Origin: Gammaproteobacteria bacterium
Lineage (GTDB): Bacteria > Pseudomonadota > Gammaproteobacteria > Eutrophobiales > Eutrophobiaceae
Reading direction: 5' to 3'
NCBI GenBank assembly: GCA_016844485.1
Contig: JAENIZ010000065.1
Span: forward strand, 1 to 11,228
DNA: 11,228 nucleotides
Position 1 is the stretch's first letter, and every line of letters begins with the position of its first letter. Below, piece by piece: positions 1-6,330 of the stretch. The notes under the pieces were generated by a model, which saw only the letters and a program-made list of their open reading frames with translations, searched no databases and was not told the origin of the DNA. The translations under genes were made by a program, and so were the position numbers.

Positions 1-1005
1 CATGGTAACGCAATGCAGGCTGCCAAATTGACGTATCAGTGGCCTGCAGTGTATACCGATAATTTTACGATCAGCAAAGCATTCATTAAATATCTCAAGC
101 GCCTCATTGTCTGTATCAGTATCATATAGAGGGACCAGGACAAGATCATTGCATATCAAAAAATTGGCATAACTTGCAGGTAAATATCCGCTGTCATCAT
201 CCATGATGATTGGGCAAGGTAAGGAAATCAGTTGATATGGTTTACCATTTGCCTGCATCAATGATCGCAGCTCGGTCGCCATCAGGTTCAATGATTCATA
301 ATTAGGATTATCGGGATCGCTGCACGCAACATAAACCAAGGTCCCGGTGTTGACAAACCGTACCAGGGTATCGATATGGCCGTTGGTATCATCGCCGGAC
401 AATTGACCGTGTTTTAACCAGATTGTTCTCCTGGCACCCAGGTATTCGGCAAGTTTTGCCTCAATCTGCGCCTGTGCCAGTCCTTTGTTTCGCTGCGGGG
501 ATAATAGACACGATGTTGTCGTTAGCAGGGTGCCCAGACCATCAGTCTCAATACTCCCGCCTTCGAGGACAAAATTAATTTTACTCAATGGCGTTTGTCC
601 AAATGCATTCGTACTGTGAAGAACTGAAGTAATTTTATCGTCGAGTCCGGCGGGATATTTTTCACCCCAGCCGTTGAACATGAAATCGAGGAGCAGGGGT
701 TTATTATCTTGCAGTACGGTGATCGGTCCATGATCACGAACCCAGCTGTCGTTGGAAGGGGCAATATGCAGCCGGTATGTATCAGGCCGGATCGCATTAT
801 AGTGTAATAATTTTTCCACATGTGTTCTGTGTGATGCATCATGACAGGCGATAATCACAGGCTGTACTGCGCTGACATGCCGGGTAATATCAACGAAAAC
901 AGTTTCGGCCTCATGTAAATATGGCTGCCAGTCGGTCTCCGCATGGGGCCAGGTGATGAGTAAACCTGATTGAGGTTCCCATTCGGCGGGTAATCGAATG
1001 CTCAC
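1..1005 (-). CDS. aguA: Agmatine deiminase (agmatine iminohydrolase), 3' end cut by window edge
   Basis: This enzyme converts agmatine to N-carbamoylputrescine and ammonia in the arginine decarboxylase route to putrescine; it is cytosolic. The frame is open for 335 codons and runs off the window, probably only about 10-30 residues short of the usual end. Visible family (PAD_porph/AguA) motifs are WVRDHGP (residues 88-94), EGG (148-150), GDDTNGHID (204-212, with the conserved Asp and His) and the nucleophile region GSLHCVT with Cys332. The start is GTG at 1005; an upstream start is unlikely because the N-terminus IRLPAEWEPQSG already matches the family start. The GTG overlaps the ygfZ stop in a GTGA junction (4 bases shared), so translational coupling is likely. 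The GGG that often precedes the catalytic GxxHC motif is QFG here. A broader peptidylarginine-deiminase-type role is possible, but agmatine deiminase is the best call. Confidence 0.9.
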   Translation of the reverse strand, partial: MSIRLPAEWEPQSGLLITWPHAETDWQPYLHEAETVFVDITRHVSAVQPVIIACHDASHRTHVEKLLHYNAIRPDTYRLHIAPSNDSWVRDHGPITVLQDNKPLLLDFMFNGWGEKYPAGLDDKITSVLHSTNAFGQTPLSKINFVLEGGSIETDGLGTLLTTTSCLLSPQRNKGLAQAQIEAKLAEYLGARRTIWLKHGQLSGDDTNGHIDTLVRFVNTGTLVYVACSDPDNPNYESLNLMATELRSLMQANGKPYQLISLPCPIIMDDDSGYLPASYANFLICNDLVLVPLYDTDTDNEALEIFNECFADRKIIGIHCRPLIRQFGSLHCVTM

Positions 1006-1949
1006 AGGAAATGTTCTGCCGGATAGGTGATTGACTGTAATTTGATGTGGCCTTGCACTGTGCCATGCAGACGTAGTGGCGCTCCATCAGCTGCGCTGAT
1101 CTCGGTAACTGCCAATAAACTGAAACCGCCATCCGGATGGCGTTCCGCATCAATGACATCCCCTGCCAAAGTGCCTGTATCAGTACGCTCCAGACGATCG
1201 CCAGGCCCGGGCATTACTTCATTGTTGCACGTACCAAGATACATCCTGCGTTTGAGTTGTCCCCGATGATGCAGGCGTGCAATCACCTCCTGGCCGGGGT
1301 AACAACCCTTCTGGTAACTCAGTCCCTGCATTTGATCAATATTCAGCATCTGCGGCAGAAAAGCCCCGCTTGTGGCCTCAAGAATCCAGGGTATTCCCGC
1401 TTCAATATCCATCAGGCTCCAGGTAGCACGATCACCTTCTGTGAATGCTATAAGGACCCTGTCTAAAATTGTTGACACCTTATCCATCCTGCTTATCAGA
1501 ATGGAACGGGGTGTTTTACCCCACATCCTGAGTATGCACAGATCCTCAGTCTGGTATTTCGGGTTCGCATTCCCGGAAATACCGGCATGCATTGTTTGTA
1601 ATATCATGTACATATCAGGTCCGGCCAGACCAATCAGCGCATACTCATCACTGACATCCTTGATAGTGACTTTGGATCGTAGAATAAACTTCGACAGACG
1701 GTTGATGATTTTATCTTTCAGCATGGAAGGTAATATGAGCATCAGCGATGTACCTTCGGCAAAAAGAATGAACGTGCATATCACCCGCCCATCGGGTTGG
1801 CACCATGCACTGAAAAGCCAGCCTGATGAATGTAATTTACTTACATCACCGGCGATCTGGTTTTGCAGAAATTCATTCGCATCATTACCTGATATTTCAA
1901 GCAATGCGAAATGTGACAGATCAAAATATTGATTAGGGGGATGGATCAT
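1002..1949 (-). CDS. ygfZ: YgfZ/GcvT-fold folate-binding protein for Fe-S enzyme maintenance
   Basis: YgfZ-family proteins bind tetrahydrofolate and are needed for full activity of some Fe-S enzymes, such as the tRNA methylthiolase MiaB; the mitochondrial relative is IBA57. The 315-residue length is close to the 326 of E. coli YgfZ. The family signature KGCYPGQE lies at residues 214-221, with conserved Cys216, followed by a basic stretch RLHHRGQLKRR. The N-terminal half has the GcvT-like pattern (FLQNQIAGDV at 27-36, WCQPDGRV at 49-56). The ATG start at 1949 has no clear Shine-Dalgarno sequence. The gene follows sdhE on the same strand after a 97-base gap and overlaps aguA by 4 bases. Placement beside complex II, which carries three Fe-S clusters, fits an Fe-S support role. 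The proximity is seen; the functional link to SdhB is inference. Confidence 0.93.
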   Translation of the reverse strand: MIHPPNQYFDLSHFALLEISGNDANEFLQNQIAGDVSKLHSSGWLFSAWCQPDGRVICTFILFAEGTSLMLILPSMLKDKIINRLSKFILRSKVTIKDVSDEYALIGLAGPDMYMILQTMHAGISGNANPKYQTEDLCILRMWGKTPRSILISRMDKVSTILDRVLIAFTEGDRATWSLMDIEAGIPWILEATSGAFLPQMLNIDQMQGLSYQKGCYPGQEVIARLHHRGQLKRRMYLGTCNNEVMPGPGDRLERTDTGTLAGDVIDAERHPDGGFSLLAVTEISAADGAPLRLHGTVQGHIKLQSITYPAEHFL

Positions 1950-2046
1950 TTTTAAACAGCCGAACGTTAACAGGTAATTTACGAAAGGCGAAGATTATGC
2001 TTTAACCGAATGAGTTTATAAATATGATTTTCAGACCGGATACCAA

Positions 2047-2316
2047 TCACTTATCACTGTTAACCGATTGAGGCAGATTTATCTCTCGTATGATTTCGAT
2101 CAAATGTCTTATTTGTTCATTCGGCGGTTCAGCCCTGCCCATAATCCAGGCCATGATATCCAGATCCTGTTGTTCAAGCAGTTGTTCAAAGGCGTCTTTT
2201 TCCTCGTTTGTCAAGAGATCAAAGCGTTTCTCAATAAAATACTGCAACAGCAGATCCATTTCTCGAATACCGCGGCGGCAACGCCACAGCAAACTGGAAC
2301 CGCTGCTCATGGTCAT
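2047..2316 (-). CDS. sdhE: SdhE, FAD assembly factor for succinate dehydrogenase
   Basis: SdhE (YgfY/CptB, SDHAF2/Sdh5 family) promotes covalent attachment of FAD to the SdhA flavoprotein in the cytoplasm. The 89-residue protein has the family hallmark RGxxE as RGIRE at residues 15-19. A helical acidic body follows (DLLLQYF, NEEKDAFEQLLEQQD, DIMAWIMG), as expected of the five-helix fold. The ATG at 2316 lies one base after the sdhB TAA stop, so it should be translated from the same transcript. A second in-frame ATG two codons later (M3) is an equally possible start. The last codons (SDK plus TGA) fall in sequence that resembles the GTGATTA heptamers found elsewhere in the window. The older antitoxin name CptB comes from its pairing with YgfX/CptA. 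Confidence 0.95.
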   Translation of the reverse strand: MTMSSGSSLLWRCRRGIREMDLLLQYFIEKRFDLLTNEEKDAFEQLLEQQDLDIMAWIMGRAEPPNEQIRHLIEIIREINLPQSVNSDK

Positions 2317-2317
2317 C

Positions 2318-3100
2318 TTATATGGTGCGGGAAACCAGCAGTTTCTTGATCTCGGCGATCGCCTTGGCCGGATTGAGGCCTTTCGGACAAGTATTGGTGC
2401 AATTCATGATGGTGTGACAGCGATACAGACGGAAAGGATCTTCCAGTGCATCCAGACGTTCCCCCGTATTCTCATCGCGGCTGTCGGCAATCCAGCGATA
2501 GGCCTGGAGCAGGGTGGCCGGACCCAGGTAGCGATCACTGTTCCACCAGTAGCTCGGGCAGCCGGTTGAACAACAGGCGCACAGGATACATTCATACAGG
2601 CCATCGAGTCTGGCCCGCTCTTCCTTGGATTGCAGGCGTTCCCGATCCGGCGGAGGGGGTGTCTGGGTCTGCATCCAGGGTTTGATGGATGCATACTGGG
2701 CATAAAAATGCGTAAGGTCAGGAATCAGGTCCTTGACCACCGGCATGTGAGGTAAAGGATAGATTTTGACGTCACCCTTGATGTCTTCAATCGCCCTGGT
2801 ACAGGCCAGGGTGTTCACCCCGCCGATATTCATCGCGCAGGAACCGCAGATTCCTTCACGGCATTAACGGCGAAAGGTGAGTGTGGCATCCAGCTCATTC
2901 TTGATATAGATAATGGCGTCCAGCACCATCGGCCCGCATTTGTCCAGATCAATTTCAAATGTATCCATGCTCGGATTTTCACCCTTGTCGGGATCCCAGC
3001 GATAGATACGAAAGACCCTTTTATTTTTGGAACCATTCGCTGCCGAAATGGATTTACCCTGCTTTACCCTGGAATTTTTGGGAAGTGTAAATTGGGCCAT
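2318..3100 (-). pseudogene. sdhB: Succinate dehydrogenase iron-sulfur subunit SdhB, interrupted by an in-frame TAA
   Basis: SdhB carries electrons from SdhA to ubiquinone through [2Fe-2S], [4Fe-4S] and [3Fe-4S] clusters. The frame from ATG 3100 to TAA 2318 would give 260 residues, normal for the family, but codon 79 (2864-2866) is TAA. It follows TFRR and precedes CREGICGSC, so it replaces the Ser of the conserved RRSCREG motif; one base change from TCA would create it. No frameshift is present. All cluster ligands lie downstream of the stop: Cys80, 85, 88 and 100 for [2Fe-2S]; Cys171, 174, 177 and 238 for [4Fe-4S]; Cys181, 228 and 234 for [3Fe-4S]. Restart at ATG 2833 (Met90) would lose the first three cysteines. 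The gene is either recently inactivated, a sequence or assembly error, or needs readthrough. It lies 112 bases after sdhA and one base before sdhE. Confidence 0.93.
2864..2866 (-). other. In-frame premature TAA stop codon inside sdhB
   Basis: The minus-strand codons read TTT CGC CGT TAA TGC CGT GAA GGA, that is F R R stop C R E G. The reading frame (position modulo 3) is the same before and after the codon, so this is a nonsense codon and not a frame slip. Family members normally have Ser at this site. Confidence 0.95.
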
Positions 3101-3112
3101 TGTTAGATACCA

Positions 3113-3210
3113 GTGATTAGTAATTAGTGATTAGTGATTAGTAATTAGTGATTAGCGATTGGTGGTCAGTTATTAGTTACTAATTACAAATCACTCATCA
3201 CCAGTCACCG
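3113..3210. repeat. Heptanucleotide tandem array (GTGATTA type) between sdhA and sdhB
   Basis: Fourteen consecutive 7-base units hold exact phase across 98 bases. They begin GTGATTA, GTAATTA, GTGATTA, GTGATTA, GTAATTA, GTGATTA. After GCGATTG and GTGGTCA they pass into GTTATTA and GTTACTA, and then into roughly complementary units (ATCACTC, ATCACCA, GTCACCG). The two halves can pair imperfectly, so the sdhA-sdhB intercistronic RNA could fold. The array fills nearly all of the gap and leaves no clear ribosome binding site for sdhB. It has no coding content and is not a CRISPR. Confidence 0.9.
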
Positions 3211-3212
3211 GT

Positions 3213-5000
3213 TTAATATACTCTTTTTTTCGGTGGAACCACTTCGACTTCATTGGTCAGTGTATAAAGATGTACCGGACGATATTCAAAACTGACTTCA
3301 CCTTTGTCATTCAGCCAGGACAAGGTATGTTTCATCCAGTTTTTGTCATCCCGTTCCGGATAGTCTTCCCGTGCATGTGCGCCGCGGCTTTCTGTCCGAT
3401 TATAGGCCGAATGAATGCTGACCAGGGCACAGCCGAGCAGGTTTTCAAGTTCCAGGGTCTCGGCCAGATCGGTATTCCAGATCATGCTTTTGTCCGTCAC
3501 TTGGACGTCAGCACATGATGCCCAAACGTCAGCCATTCTGTCGATGCCTTCCTTCAAGACATCGCCGGTGCGGAAAACAGCGGCGTTGTTCTGCATGGTA
3601 CGTTGCATGTTCAATCGGATTTGTGCGGTAGGTATCGAGCCTTTTTTATGGCGCAACTTGTCCAGCCGGGACAGGCTTTCTTCGCCGGCGGCAGGCAATG
3701 ATTTGTGGGCTTGTCCGGGTTTGATAGTTTCCGCACAGTAATTGGCTGCAGCGCGTCCAAAGACGATCAGATCCAGCAGTGAATTTGAACCCAGGCGGTT
3801 GGCGCCATGCACGGAGACACACGCTGCTTCACCGATGGCCATCAGACCTGGCACTACGGAATCGGGATTGCCCTCTTTAAGGGTGACTACTTGGCCATGG
3901 TAGTTGGTTGGAATACCCCCCATATTGTAATGGGCTGTGGGGATCACCGGGATGGGTTGTCTGGCGACATCGACACCAGCAAAAATTTTGGCGGACTCGG
4001 CGATGCCGGGCAGGCGTTCATTGATGACATCGGGACCCAGGTGTTCCAGGTGCAGGTAAATATGATCTTTCTCGGGTCCAACGCCGCGTCCTTCCCGGAT
4101 TTCCATGGTCATGGAACGGCTGACCACATCGCGTGAGGCAAGATCCTTTGCCGAGGGGGCGTAACGTTCCATGAAGCGTTCACCCGCGGAATTGGTGAGA
4201 TAACCGCCTTCACCACGCACACCCTCGGTGATCAGACAACCCGCGCCATAAATCCCGGTGGGATGGAACTGGATAAACTCCATGTCCTGCAGGGGAAGTC
4301 CTGTACGCAATACCATGGCGTTACCATCACCAGTCTGCGTGTGAGCACCGGTACAGGAAAAGTATGTGCGGCCATAGCCACCGGTTGCCAGCATAACAGC
4401 ATGGGCGCGGAAACGATGGATCGTCCCATCATCAAGGTTCCAGGCCATCACTCCACGGCAGACCCCTTCCTCGTCCATAATCAGATCCAGGGCAAAGTAT
4501 TCGATAAAAAACTCAGCCTCATGTTTAAGCGACTGCTGATACAGGGTATGTAATATCGCGTGGCCGGTACGATCTGCAGCGGCACAGGTGCGCTGTGCAA
4601 TACCCTCACCGTAGTTGGTTGTCATGCCACCAAAGGGACGTTGATAAATTTTGCCGTCCTCAGTACGTGAGAAAGGCACGCCATAATGCTCCAGTTCGAC
4701 GACGGCAGGCACTGCCTCGCGGCACATGTATTCAATGGCATCCTGATCGCCCAGCCAGTCTGAGCCCTTTACGGTGTCATACATATGCCAGCGCCAGTCA
4801 TCCGGCCCCATATTGCCGAGTGCGGCACTCATCCCGCCCTGGGCGGCAACGGTATGACTGCGGGTTGGAAATACCTTGGTAATACACGCTGTTTTCAGGC
4901 CTTTTGCGGCCATGCCAAAGGTGGCCCGCAAGCCCGCACCACCTGCCCCTACCACCACAACATCATATTTGTGATCAATTATTTTATATGCATTGGACAT
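3213..5000 (-). CDS. sdhA: Succinate dehydrogenase flavoprotein subunit SdhA
   Basis: SdhA oxidises succinate to fumarate on a covalently bound FAD and passes electrons to SdhB on the cytoplasmic face of the inner membrane. The protein has 595 residues (E. coli: 588). Domain signs in order are the dinucleotide-binding VVVGAGGAG (15-23), SHTVAAQGG (48-56) with His49 as the expected covalent FAD attachment site, HPTG (246-249), RGEGG (262-266), SRDVVSR around Arg290 (catalytic-arginine region), HYNMGG (357-362) and HGANRLGSNS (398-407) with a dicarboxylate-binding Arg. The C-terminus PPKKRVY is typical. The ATG start at 5000 lies 6 bases after the sdhD stop; its upstream sequence has only a weak purine run. 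All key residues are present, so this subunit looks functional, unlike the neighbouring sdhB. Confidence 0.98.
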   Translation of the reverse strand: MSNAYKIIDHKYDVVVVGAGGAGLRATFGMAAKGLKTACITKVFPTRSHTVAAQGGMSAALGNMGPDDWRWHMYDTVKGSDWLGDQDAIEYMCREAVPAVVELEHYGVPFSRTEDGKIYQRPFGGMTTNYGEGIAQRTCAAADRTGHAILHTLYQQSLKHEAEFFIEYFALDLIMDEEGVCRGVMAWNLDDGTIHRFRAHAVMLATGGYGRTYFSCTGAHTQTGDGNAMVLRTGLPLQDMEFIQFHPTGIYGAGCLITEGVRGEGGYLTNSAGERFMERYAPSAKDLASRDVVSRSMTMEIREGRGVGPEKDHIYLHLEHLGPDVINERLPGIAESAKIFAGVDVARQPIPVIPTAHYNMGGIPTNYHGQVVTLKEGNPDSVVPGLMAIGEAACVSVHGANRLGSNSLLDLIVFGRAAANYCAETIKPGQAHKSLPAAGEESLSRLDKLRHKKGSIPTAQIRLNMQRTMQNNAAVFRTGDVLKEGIDRMADVWASCADVQVTDKSMIWNTDLAETLELENLLGCALVSIHSAYNRTESRGAHAREDYPERDDKNWMKHTLSWLNDKGEVSFEYRPVHLYTLTNEVEVVPPKKRVY

Positions 5001-5006
5001 TATTCG

Positions 5007-5387
5007 TTATAACCCCAGCAAAATCTTCAACACGGCAATGATAGAGGCGAGGCCGGCAAACAACATGACAAACTTCAGCAAAATAATACTACCGAGTTTG
5101 AGGGCCTCGCTGGCAACGTAGTCTTCGATCACCACCTGCACGCCGAGTTGTGCGTGATAGAAGAGAGAAAATATAAATAGTATTAACAGGGAACTGACGA
5201 TCGGAGATTGCATCCAGGCGGTGACAGTTGCGTATTCCATCGAGGTCATTTTTACCAGTGCGCAGATAAACCAGACACTGAGCGGAATGAGGGCAATGGC
5301 GGTAAGCCGCTGGGCCCACCAGTGGTGGGTACCTTCCTTGGCGGAACCAAGACCACGTACACGGCCGAGAGGTGTTCGCAAACTCAT
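5007..5387 (-). CDS. sdhD: Succinate dehydrogenase membrane anchor subunit SdhD
   Basis: SdhD is one of two membrane anchors that hold heme b and the ubiquinone site of complex II. I start it at ATG 5387 (MSLRTPLGRVRGLG), giving 126 residues; a longer open frame to 5645 is only the shadow of sdhC. Three membrane segments are visible, at about residues 28-47, 62-84 and 98-122. His78 in the FYHAQLG motif matches E. coli SdhD His71, and Asp89-Tyr90 match Asp82-Tyr83 at the quinone site, with the same 11-residue offset for all three. The start overlaps the sdhC stop as ATGA (4 bases), and GGTGG lies just upstream, indicating translational coupling. The stop is 6 bases before sdhA. Confidence 0.95.
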   Translation of the reverse strand: MSLRTPLGRVRGLGSAKEGTHHWWAQRLTAIALIPLSVWFICALVKMTSMEYATVTAWMQSPIVSSLLILFIFSLFYHAQLGVQVVIEDYVASEALKLGSIILLKFVMLFAGLASIIAVLKILLGL

Positions 5388-5767
5388 GCACCACCTGCAA
5401 TATACCAGGTTGCAACAGTCAGCAGGACTGCTGCCGTGACCACGATATAACCTGAGGTATATGTTGTTTTGATTTCCAGTCCCAGGCCCATATCCCAGAT
5501 CAGGTGACGAATACCGTTGCACAGGTGATAGTAAAGAGAAAACACACAGGCAATCAAAATAATCTGCCCGTACCAGGCGGTAATATGAGTTTGCAGATTT
5601 GTATACACATCCGGTCCATTGGCAATGGCGAGCAACCAGCAGCATAGAAACAATGCAGCAATACTCAGAAAAACACCTGTGCCCCGATGTGTAATTGATA
5701 GAATCGACGTTAATTGAGGTTTATATATTTGCAGATGCGGCGATAGCGGGCGATGATCCGTTGCCAT
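5384..5767 (-). CDS. sdhC: Succinate dehydrogenase cytochrome b556 subunit SdhC
   Basis: SdhC is the larger cytochrome b anchor of complex II and shares the heme and ubiquinone site with SdhD. It has 127 residues (E. coli: 129). Family motifs are RPLSPHLQIYKPQ (6-18), SITHRGTG (24-31, where Ser24 and Arg28 correspond to quinone-site Ser27 and Arg31 of E. coli) and HLCNGIRHLIWD (81-92, with His81 as the expected heme axial ligand). Three hydrophobic segments lie at about 30-50, 65-88 and 104-124. The ATG at 5767 has a good ribosome binding site, AGAGGT, about 9-10 bases upstream. It is the first structural sdh gene; a hairpin with a U-run lies just upstream of the ribosome binding site. Confidence 0.96.
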   Translation of the reverse strand: MATDHRPLSPHLQIYKPQLTSILSITHRGTGVFLSIAALFLCCWLLAIANGPDVYTNLQTHITAWYGQIILIACVFSLYYHLCNGIRHLIWDMGLGLEIKTTYTSGYIVVTAAVLLTVATWYIAGGA

Positions 5768-5790
5768 TTTGTCATTACCTCTGTCAGCGT

Positions 5791-5818
5791 AAAAAATATT
5801 CTCCGGCGGACCGGAAAA
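5791..5818 (-). terminator. Hairpin with U-run just upstream of sdhC (terminator or attenuator-like)
   Basis: On the minus strand, TTTTCCGG (5818-5811) pairs with CCGGAGAA (5806-5799) across a TCCG loop. The stem has 8 pairs including one G-U, and TATTTTTT follows. This is the form of an intrinsic terminator. It sits about 24 bases before the sdhC start codon, so it could end the upstream SDHAF4-like transcript or attenuate the sdh operon. Sequence alone does not decide. Confidence 0.5.
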
Positions 5819-5833
5819 CCCCAGTCTTGTGAA

Positions 5834-5862
5834 ATTATCTGTTTATTTAACTAAATGCCGAA
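5834..5862 (-). promoter_or_regulatory. Possible sigma70-type promoter for sdhC
   Basis: On the minus strand, GATAAT (5839-5834) makes a good -10 element in an AT-rich stretch. The hexamer 17 bases upstream, TTCGGC, is a poor -35. Transcription would start near 5827, just before the hairpin at 5791-5818. The -35 is too weak for a firm call. Confidence 0.25.
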
Positions 5863-5887
5863 AAAGTCCGTCCAGAGCTTTTTCAGC
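5857..5887. repeat. Inverted repeat in the sdhC upstream region
   Basis: GCCGAAAAAG (5857-5866) and CTTTTTCAGC (5878-5887) form a 10-base inverted repeat with one mismatch (a G-U pair when transcribed from the minus strand) around an 11-base loop. It may be a structural element, or one end of a degraded repetitive palindromic element together with the palindrome at 5981-6018. Confidence 0.5.
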
Positions 5888-5980
5888 CACGCATGGCAAA
5901 AAAATGTGATTTTCCCATGCTCCATTTTTCAATCACTGAATATGTGTTTGAAAAATGATGCGGCACTTTCCTGTGACGCT

Positions 5981-6018
5981 TAACAGACTGCTGCAAAGAA
6001 TTTTGCAGCAGTCTGTTA
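5981..6018 (-). terminator. Perfect 17-bp palindrome at the end of the SDHAF4-like gene
   Basis: TAACAGACTGCTGCAAA (5981-5997) and its exact complement (6002-6018) flank a 4-base loop, giving a very stable hairpin. The stem begins with the TAA stop codon of the SDHAF4-like gene. There is no U-run after it, so it is not a classical intrinsic terminator; it may stabilise the mRNA 3' end or be a repetitive palindromic element. Confidence 0.6.
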
Positions 6019-6177
6019 AAAGTCGATACAACGGCCACGCCGTTCCCAATCCCCGTAGCGCGTGGGTTCAGGTCCTTTGGGGCCGCCAAATTCTTTAGGA
6101 CGGTCAACTGATCCTTTGTGTTCCTGCTGATCAATATTGGGGGACTTCTGTTCCCTGCGTTCTTGTTTTTCGTCCAT
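6016..6177 (-). CDS. SDHAF4/DUF1674-family succinate dehydrogenase assembly factor
   Basis: This small gene encodes 53 residues. The C-terminal half, FGGPKGPEPTRYGDWERR followed by GRCIDF, is the DUF1674 signature, shared with mitochondrial SDHAF4/Sdh8. In mitochondria that protein binds the flavinated catalytic subunit and helps it join the iron-sulfur subunit. The N-terminus (MDEKQERREQKSPNIDQQEH) is charged and probably disordered, and there is no membrane segment. The ATG at 6177 is assigned. An in-frame ATG five codons upstream (6192) is possible, and neither has a clear ribosome binding site. It is the gene immediately before sdhC on the same strand, 248 bases away, which strongly supports a complex II role. 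Its stop codon forms part of a perfect 17-bp palindrome. Family assignment is secure from the motif; its action in this organism is inferred from family and position. Confidence 0.9.
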   Translation of the reverse strand: MDEKQERREQKSPNIDQQEHKGSVDRPKEFGGPKGPEPTRYGDWERRGRCIDF

Positions 6178-6206
6178 ATTTATTTTTCGCATGCCGTGAA
6201 TGATTC

Positions 6207-6236
6207 CACAAATACTATTATTATCTGCTATCGTTA
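6207..6236 (-). promoter_or_regulatory. Possible promoter of the SDHAF4-like gene
   Basis: On the minus strand, TTGATT is followed after 18 bases by TAGTAT, within an AT-rich stretch some 15-30 bases upstream of the possible start codons. It resembles a sigma70 promoter but was judged by eye only; other -10 hexamers (GATAAT, TAATAG) overlap it. Confidence 0.3.
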
Positions 6237-6330
6237 ATCAATGTTGCAGAGCAATAATCAACCCTGCATATTTTAGACTGATACACGAAGTGTGGCATTA
6301 CTTTATATGACAGGAGGTCGTTATATACCA

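Noticed and set aside
585..1159. Minus-strand ORFs of 85 and 82 codons in the agmatine deiminase region
   Set aside because: Both are out-of-frame shadows of aguA or of the aguA/ygfZ junction.
1372..1932. A 186-codon plus-strand ORF
   Set aside because: It is fully antisense to ygfZ, whose family motifs are clear; no recognisable protein.
2864..2866. A reassigned UAA genetic code as the explanation for the sdhB stop
   Set aside because: TAA is used as the real end of sdhA, sdhD, the SDHAF4-like gene, ygfX, ubiG, mlaA and sdhB itself, so it is not reassigned generally.
2834..2866. A frameshift in sdhB
   Set aside because: The two open segments have the same phase, and translation through the TAA gives the conserved CREGICGSC directly; only a nonsense codon is present.
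3113..3210. A CRISPR array
   Set aside because: Units are 7 bases, directly abutting, with no spacers and no cas genes in the window; the same holds for 6770-6860 and 10068-10160.
5388..5645. N-terminal extension of the sdhD frame to 5645
   Set aside because: It runs through sdhC in another frame; the true SdhD start is ATG 5387 at the ATGA overlap.
5883..6134. An 83-codon minus-strand ORF before sdhC
   Set aside because: It overlaps the SDHAF4-like gene out of frame and runs through both sides of the perfect palindrome; no family resemblance.
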